Shown piece after piece: positions 5,837-9,232 of a stretch of DNA of 9,232 bases. This DNA comes from Clostridia bacterium (GTDB taxonomy: Bacteria; Bacillota; Clostridia; Christensenellales; Aristaeellaceae). Location: the NCBI GenBank assembly GCA_900759005.1, contig CAAEUQ010000088.1, positions 1 through 9,232 on the forward strand, in the 5' to 3' direction. Both the position numbers and the translations under genes were made by a program. Numbering within the stretch: position 1 is the stretch's first letter; every line of letters begins with the position of its first letter. The notes beneath the pieces were generated by a model. That model was given only the letters and a program-made list of their open reading frames with translations, was not told the origin of the DNA and searched no databases.

Positions 5837-6907
5837 TCAGTTCGCGCTGATCCACGCAACCTCTCCGTTCCAGCCGAAGCAAACGCGCCCGCTGCCGTCG
5901 CCGATCGCGTCGTACGTACCGATCACGCCGTCGTTTGCATCCAGCTCAATTTTGTAAAGCCAGTAAATATCCTCGCGTCCGGTATTTGCCTGCCAGAGCA
6001 CCTCACCCTCACGCGACACCGCCACAGGATCCGGGCCGTAATAGCCGCCGATATACATCGTTCCATAGCCGTCGATCGCATAGCTGATCGATGCGCCGAG
6101 ATTGACGTCGCTCGTCGGAAGCGTCCAGAGCGTTCTACCCGTCGCTGTGTCCGCCGCAACCAGCCCTTCGGCAATGTTGTAGAGCATCACCATCGCATCG
6201 CCGCCCTTATCGTTGACGAACGCGTTCGTCGAATCCAGCTCCGTCGCATTCGGCTGATACAGCTCCGTCTCCCAAAGGACGCTGCCGTTCGCATCCGCGA
6301 CCTGAACCTTCAGTGTTTCATCAAATTCGCCGTAAACGCGCTCAGCGCGCAGCGTATGATTTTCATCAATGCGCTGAACGATCGTCCTTCCGTCCGCCGC
6401 TGCGAGCGACTCCGTGCGCACATAGCCGATCAGCCCCGCGTATTCACAATACACGAAATCCGCATTGTACTGATGGCAGTTCGTGACCGACGCGCCGCAC
6501 TTGATCTCGGCAATCGCCTGCGAGCGCTCGTCCGCATCCGCAAACAAAACCGCATCCTCTGTCAGCGTTCGCGTATCGCCCAGCGAGCCGTCTCCCGGCT
6601 CCGCCGCGGGTTCAGGCGTTGCCGCCGGCGTATCCGCAAGCAGGTATTCCGCCAGAATATAGCCGCTGCTGCCGCCGTAGGTGCCGTAAATGAATTCCTG
6701 AGAATACCACGAGCAGTCCGTAACCGTCGCGCCCAGCGGGATCTGCGTAATCCTTGCCGCGGAAGTGCTCGGCTCCGCGCGCATCGAAACCCACTCGTCG
6801 CAGTTGACCACCGTCATATTGCCGATGTAGCCGTTGCCTGCCTCCGCCAGCGCACCGAAATTCAGCATCAGTGCAAGACAAATCAGCATTCCCAGAATTC
6901 TCCTCAT
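5837..6907 (-). CDS. secreted protein: two SH3b domains plus beta-propeller-like C-terminus
   Basis: Function is unknown; the protein probably acts outside the membrane. The ATG at 6907 is preceded by CGGAGGTG at proper spacing. An earlier in-frame ATG at 6937 overlaps the -10 box and is not usable. The 356-residue product starts with a signal peptide (MRRILGMLICLALMLNFGALAEA, cleavage near 23). Two bacterial SH3-like domains follow (about 27-90 with VSMRAEPSTSA, and about 109-168). They are joined by a Pro/Ala/Thr-rich linker. SH3b domains often bind cell-wall peptides. Residues 173-356 carry repeated GxxLWxT-like units (SVLWETEL, RTLWTLPT, EVLWQANTG, EVAWISAN), reminiscent of quinoprotein/PQQ-type propeller blades, but too few for a whole propeller. 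There is no catalytic motif. It has its own promoter and terminator. Confidence 0.75.
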   Translation of the reverse strand: MRRILGMLICLALMLNFGALAEAGNGYIGNMTVVNCDEWVSMRAEPSTSAARITQIPLGATVTDCSWYSQEFIYGTYGGSSGYILAEYLLADTPAATPEPAAEPGDGSLGDTRTLTEDAVLFADADERSQAIAEIKCGASVTNCHQYNADFVYCEYAGLIGYVRTESLAAADGRTIVQRIDENHTLRAERVYGEFDETLKVQVADANGSVLWETELYQPNATELDSTNAFVNDKGGDAMVMLYNIAEGLVAADTATGRTLWTLPTSDVNLGASISYAIDGYGTMYIGGYYGPDPVAVSREGEVLWQANTGREDIYWLYKIELDANDGVIGTYDAIGDGSGRVCFGWNGEVAWISAN

Positions 6908-6935
6908 ACCGCACCTCCGTATATCTTTTTCTTCC

Positions 6936-6941
6936 ATTATA
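6936..6941 (-). promoter_or_regulatory. -10 box upstream of the SH3-protein gene
   Basis: TATAAT on the minus strand lies 28 bp ahead of the ATG at 6907. I see no good -35 at 16-18 bp (ATTACG or TTACGT), so the promoter is either activator-dependent or weak. Confidence 0.5.
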
Positions 6942-6968
6942 ACCCATTTTCGGGGCGACGTAATGACG

Positions 6969-6993
6969 GAAATTTGCGTTTATTTCAAATTTC
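6969..6993 (-). repeat. AT-rich inverted repeat after the yccF-like stop
   Basis: GAAATTTG (6969-6976) and CAAATTTC (6986-6993) are perfect 8-bp complements with a 9-nt loop. It lies 11 bp behind the yccF-like stop. There is no U-run on the minus strand, so it may be a weak terminator or a binding site upstream of the SH3-gene promoter. Confidence 0.4.
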
Positions 6994-7003
6994 GTTCCGA
7001 TTT

Positions 7004-7366
7004 TCAGCCGACGACCTCCGCGCCGAACGGCATCAGTGCGAGCTTCGCCATCTTAAAGCACTGCTTGCCCACGGGAATGCCGAGAATTGTCACGCACCAA
7101 ACCAGCCCGAGCACCGCATAGCCAATCGCCATCTCCCAACCGAAAAACAGAATCCAGATGAGATTGACCAGAAACGAAAACCCGCCGCCGCCATAAACGA
7201 CTTCTTTCCCAAACGGGAAAAAAGCCAGCTGTGCCATCTTGAAGCATTGCATTCCCACCGGAATGCCGACGATCGTCACGCAGAAAATCAGCCCCGCGAG
7301 CACCCAACTCAGCCCGCCGATCAATCCGCCGAACAAAAACCAGAGAATGTTTCCAATCGCACTCAT
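7004..7366 (-). CDS. yccF: YccF-domain inner membrane protein, two tandem domains
   Basis: This is a small integral membrane protein of unknown function in the YccF family (DUF307). It has 120 residues, the usual size. The ATG at 7366 follows GGAGG by 8 nt. It contains two copies of the YccF unit: CVTIVGIPVGMQCFKMAQLAFFPFGKEVV (about 29-57) and CVTILGIPVGKQCFKMAKLALMPFGAEVV (about 91-119). Each is preceded by a hydrophobic helix (about 6-27 and 65-88). The duplication is still visible in the DNA, with 42 of 50 bases equal between 7047-7096 and 7233-7282. Two-domain architecture is normal for the family. It lies 63 bp downstream of the peptidoglycan-binding gene and may be partly cotranscribed with it. 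Confidence 0.88.
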   Translation of the reverse strand: MSAIGNILWFLFGGLIGGLSWVLAGLIFCVTIVGIPVGMQCFKMAQLAFFPFGKEVVYGGGGFSFLVNLIWILFFGWEMAIGYAVLGLVWCVTILGIPVGKQCFKMAKLALMPFGAEVVG

Positions 7367-7387
7367 TCGTATTGCCTCCGAACCAAA

Positions 7388-7418
7388 CGGGCTTCCCGAA
7401 GCCGTTCCGGAAAGCCCG
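7388..7418 (-). terminator. hairpin between the peptidoglycan-binding gene and yccF
   Basis: CGGGCTTCC (7388-7396) pairs with GGAAAGCCCG (7409-7418) with one bulged base and a 12-nt loop. On the minus strand only TTTGG follows, so termination would be partial. It stands 11 bp after the stop at 7430 and could set the ratio between the two genes. Confidence 0.5.
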
Positions 7419-7429
7419 CCGCATTCAAT

Positions 7430-8497
7430 TTATTTACCCTTGACCTCTTCAAACAGCCGCTTCTGGAACGCACCGTCCGCAATGCCGGTCTGCTCCATCT
7501 CGAACGCCTTCTGCGCCTTCTTCACCGCGCGCGCCGTCCGCTCGCCAAACGTGCCGTCCGTGCCGTCGCTCAGATAGCCCAGACGCACCAGCGCATCCTG
7601 AAGCAGACGCACCTCGTCGCCCTTGCTGCCGACTTCGAGCGTCGTATACTCCGGTTCCGGCGTGGGTTCCGGCGTGGGCGCGGGCGTCGGACGGATCGGA
7701 TCACCCACTTCGAACAGATAGCGCGTCTCCACGCCGTTCACATACGCCTTCACGACCAGATATTTCATATCGCCCGCCGCGGGATTGTAATCGAAGCGCT
7801 TGTAGAGCGTCTTCGGAATGTTCGTCTCCAGAATCGCCTTGTCCAGTCCCTGAAGCTCCGCGGTCGTAAGCTGATAGCCCGCTTCGGTATCGCCGTTCAG
7901 CAGCTCATAGCTGAAATCCAGAATGTCCGCCGGCGCGATTTTCTGCGTGCCCATGTAATCCTTCAGCATGATTTCGAATTCAACGCTCGATTCATCGCCG
8001 CGCAGATCGTAATCGTTGCTCCAGGTTTCCTTGTAATACTTCTCGGAAAGATAGCGCGTGATCTGCATCGTGAAATTCACAGTTTCATATGCGCGCGCAT
8101 CGCTGACCTTGCGCACCGTACCGTCGGTATACACCTCCGCCGTAATCGTCGCCGTTTGACCATACGGAATGACCACATCCTTCGGCGCGGGCGTCGGCGT
8201 AGGATCAGGCTCCGCAGTCGGCGTAGGGACCGGCGTTTTCAAAGGCAAAGGCGCAATCGAAGCCGCTTCCGTCGGCGCAATCGTCACCTCCGGCGTCGCT
8301 TCCAGAGAGGGCACGCGCGGCGTGGCGTCCGCCTGCGCCGCAGGTCTGTCCTTTTTAAGGGTCGCCGTGTATCTTCCGCCAAAGAATCCGACTGCAAGTC
8401 CAAGAATCAGAGCAATCACAATGCCCGTGCGCATTTTCCGGCGGTATTTCTGGCGCAGTCTGCGCTCGCGCGCTTTTGCAGCCTGCTGTCTGTTCAT
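7430..8497 (-). CDS. membrane-anchored protein with C-terminal peptidoglycan-binding domain
   Basis: Probable envelope protein of unknown exact role, 355 residues from the ATG at 8497. AGGAGG lies about 11 nt upstream, and the promoter fits a start near 8531, so the longer frame from TTG at 8551 is excluded. The N-terminus is short, very basic and cytoplasmic (RQQAAKARERRLRQKYRRK), followed by one membrane helix (about 25-41, GIVIALILGLAVGFFGG), giving an N-in, C-out anchor. A long Thr/Pro/Ala-rich linker follows (about 52-106, PTPTPAP-like). Residues 107-267 form an unrecognised globular domain. A second Pro/Thr/Glu-rich linker (268-283) leads to a PG_binding_1-type domain (285-352) with GSKGDEVRLLQDALVRLGYL and DGTFGERTARAVKKAQ. 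It lies downstream of the spoIIE-like gene but has its own promoter. Confidence 0.82.
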   Translation of the reverse strand: MNRQQAAKARERRLRQKYRRKMRTGIVIALILGLAVGFFGGRYTATLKKDRPAAQADATPRVPSLEATPEVTIAPTEAASIAPLPLKTPVPTPTAEPDPTPTPAPKDVVIPYGQTATITAEVYTDGTVRKVSDARAYETVNFTMQITRYLSEKYYKETWSNDYDLRGDESSVEFEIMLKDYMGTQKIAPADILDFSYELLNGDTEAGYQLTTAELQGLDKAILETNIPKTLYKRFDYNPAAGDMKYLVVKAYVNGVETRYLFEVGDPIRPTPAPTPEPTPEPEYTTLEVGSKGDEVRLLQDALVRLGYLSDGTDGTFGERTARAVKKAQKAFEMEQTGIADGAFQKRLFEEVKGK

Positions 8498-8537
8498 CGA
8501 GAATCCGTCCTCCTGCCTGTCGTTTCGCTTTGACGAT

Positions 8538-8567
8538 ATTATATCAAACAAATGTTGCTATTGCCAA
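8538..8567 (-). promoter_or_regulatory. promoter of the peptidoglycan-binding protein gene
   Basis: On the minus strand TTGGCA (8562-8567), an 18-bp spacer and a perfect TATAAT (8538-8543) predict a start near 8531, about 35 nt ahead of the ATG. It lies in the short gap after the spoIIE-like stop, so the gene can be expressed independently. Confidence 0.6.
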
Positions 8568-8611
8568 GGCAAACTGTAACAAATTTGAAAATTAACACCT
8601 GTTAGACACCG

Positions 8612-9232
8612 TCACCCCGCATTTTGTTCCATATTTTTTTCAAATTTTCTTCCAAATCGATTCTCCAATCGGCAAACGAGCGCGGTCATGTCGTCGCGAT
8701 GCGCATTTGCTTCCGCCGCCAGTTCAATCGTCGCCTCTGCAAGCGCGTCGGCGTTTCCATTTTTCCTCAGCACGCTCACCAGATCTTGCTCGTCCACCGC
8801 GTCCATCACACCGTCGCTCGCCATCAGAATCACATCGCCCGGCTGAAGCTGCATGCGCACCATACTCGGCGTTACGCCCTCGAGAATGCCCAGCGGCAAT
8901 CGCCCGCCGGAAATGCAAATCGGTTCTCCGCCGCGCACAATCAGCGACTGGCACGCCGCGAGCTTCGAAAATTCCGCTTCGCCCGAACCCAGATCGATCA
9001 CGCACAAATCCACCGTCGCGAACATATCCGCGTCCGTCCGTGCCAGCATCAGCTCGTTCACCGTCTCCAGCGCAAGCTTCATCGAAACGTCCGCCGAAAG
9101 GAACCGGCTCAGCAATCGAACCGTCTGCGCGCTTTCCCGCGCCGCCGCCGTGCCGCTGCCCATGCCGTCCGAAATCACCAGCATCAGCCGGTCGCCCTCC
9201 AGCATCTGCGCAAGGCAGCTGTCCCCGCTCGG
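8612..9232 (-). CDS. spoIIE: stage II sporulation protein E-like PP2C phosphatase, C-terminal part
   Basis: In sporulation SpoIIE dephosphorylates SpoIIAA and so frees sigma-F in the forespore. The window shows the last 206 codons. The frame is open to the right edge, so the N-terminal membrane helices and regulatory region are outside. The PP2C/PPM parts are SGDS at the very start, ISDGMGSG with the first metal-binding Asp, ASDGVMDAVD with the second, and AHRDDMTALVCRL near the C-terminus with the third. All key acidic residues are present. The ISDGMGxG form and the end soon after the DDMT motif fit SpoIIE better than RsbU/RsbP phosphatases. Without the N-terminus a related PP2C regulator remains possible. 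No clear terminator follows the stop. Confidence 0.82.
   Translation of the reverse strand, partial: PSGDSCLAQMLEGDRLMLVISDGMGSGTAAARESAQTVRLLSRFLSADVSMKLALETVNELMLARTDADMFATVDLCVIDLGSGEAEFSKLAACQSLIVRGGEPICISGGRLPLGILEGVTPSMVRMQLQPGDVILMASDGVMDAVDEQDLVSVLRKNGNADALAEATIELAAEANAHRDDMTALVCRLENRFGRKFEKNMEQNAG

Noticed and set aside
7205..7220. Hairpin TTTCCC-AAAC-GGGAAA beside an A-run
   Set aside because: It lies inside the yccF-like coding region (PFG codons). It has no U-run downstream on the coding strand, so it is a by-product of coding.
5696..8533. A 945-codon open frame on the plus strand
   Set aside because: It runs antisense through three well-supported minus-strand genes with proper ribosome sites. 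Its product is Arg/His/Ala-rich and low in structure, typical of a mirror frame caused by GC-rich codon use.

Overview
The window looks like chromosomal DNA of a moderately GC-rich, spore-forming member of the Clostridia, probably an uncultured gut lineage. Three things support this: a SpoIIE-type PP2C phosphatase at the right edge; a minimal iscR-iscS-iscU cluster without hscA, hscB or fdx; and an HflX GTPase with the long N-terminal extension seen in clostridial homologues. Genus cannot be set from the sequence. The codons of the core genes (about 1855 to the right end) are GC-rich. The first ~1.2 kb is visibly more AT-rich and looks like accessory DNA.

Layout. (1) Positions 1-1260 are accessory. 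They hold the inner part of a MobA/MobL (MobQ-type) relaxase that loses its normal reading near position 545. Beyond that point lie two small, overlapping, unrecognised minus-strand ORFs and an AT-rich spacer with a 12-bp tandem repeat. (2) Positions 1201-1679 hold a minus-strand tRNA operon. It has a consensus promoter (TTGACA, 16 bp, TATAAT), then tRNA-Thr(TGT), tRNA-Tyr(GTA) and tRNA-Leu(CAG), all with encoded CCA, and ends in two tandem intrinsic terminators. (3) Positions 1760-3920 hold a divergent plus-strand Fe-S cluster assembly operon: a Rrf2/IscR-type regulator, an IscS/NifS cysteine desulfurase and an IscU/NifU scaffold. It has a strong promoter, a 14-bp palindrome across the -35 box, and a leader inverted repeat that reaches the iscR ribosome binding site. 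(4) hflX (3993-5747) follows on the same strand. (5) A hairpin at 5750-5786 separates convergent transcription. It has a U-tract only for the minus-strand side. (6) Positions 5837-9232 hold minus-strand genes: a secreted SH3b protein with a beta-propeller-like C-terminus, a tandem YccF membrane protein, a membrane-anchored protein with a peptidoglycan-binding domain, and the 3' part of a spoIIE-like gene.

How they work together. IscS takes sulfur from cysteine and IscU builds the cluster. The IscR-like protein, which has four clustered Cys, probably senses the Fe-S state and controls the operon. HflX is a ribosome-associated GTPase and its link to the operon is only positional. The right-hand genes share an envelope/sporulation theme, though only spoIIE has a secure role.

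I found no clear new defence or mobile system. The most interesting items are: the JAMM-like motif in the HflX extension; the arm TCCGAACG shared by three terminators; the candidate control elements of the isc operon; and the abrupt relaxase junction next to a tRNA operon.
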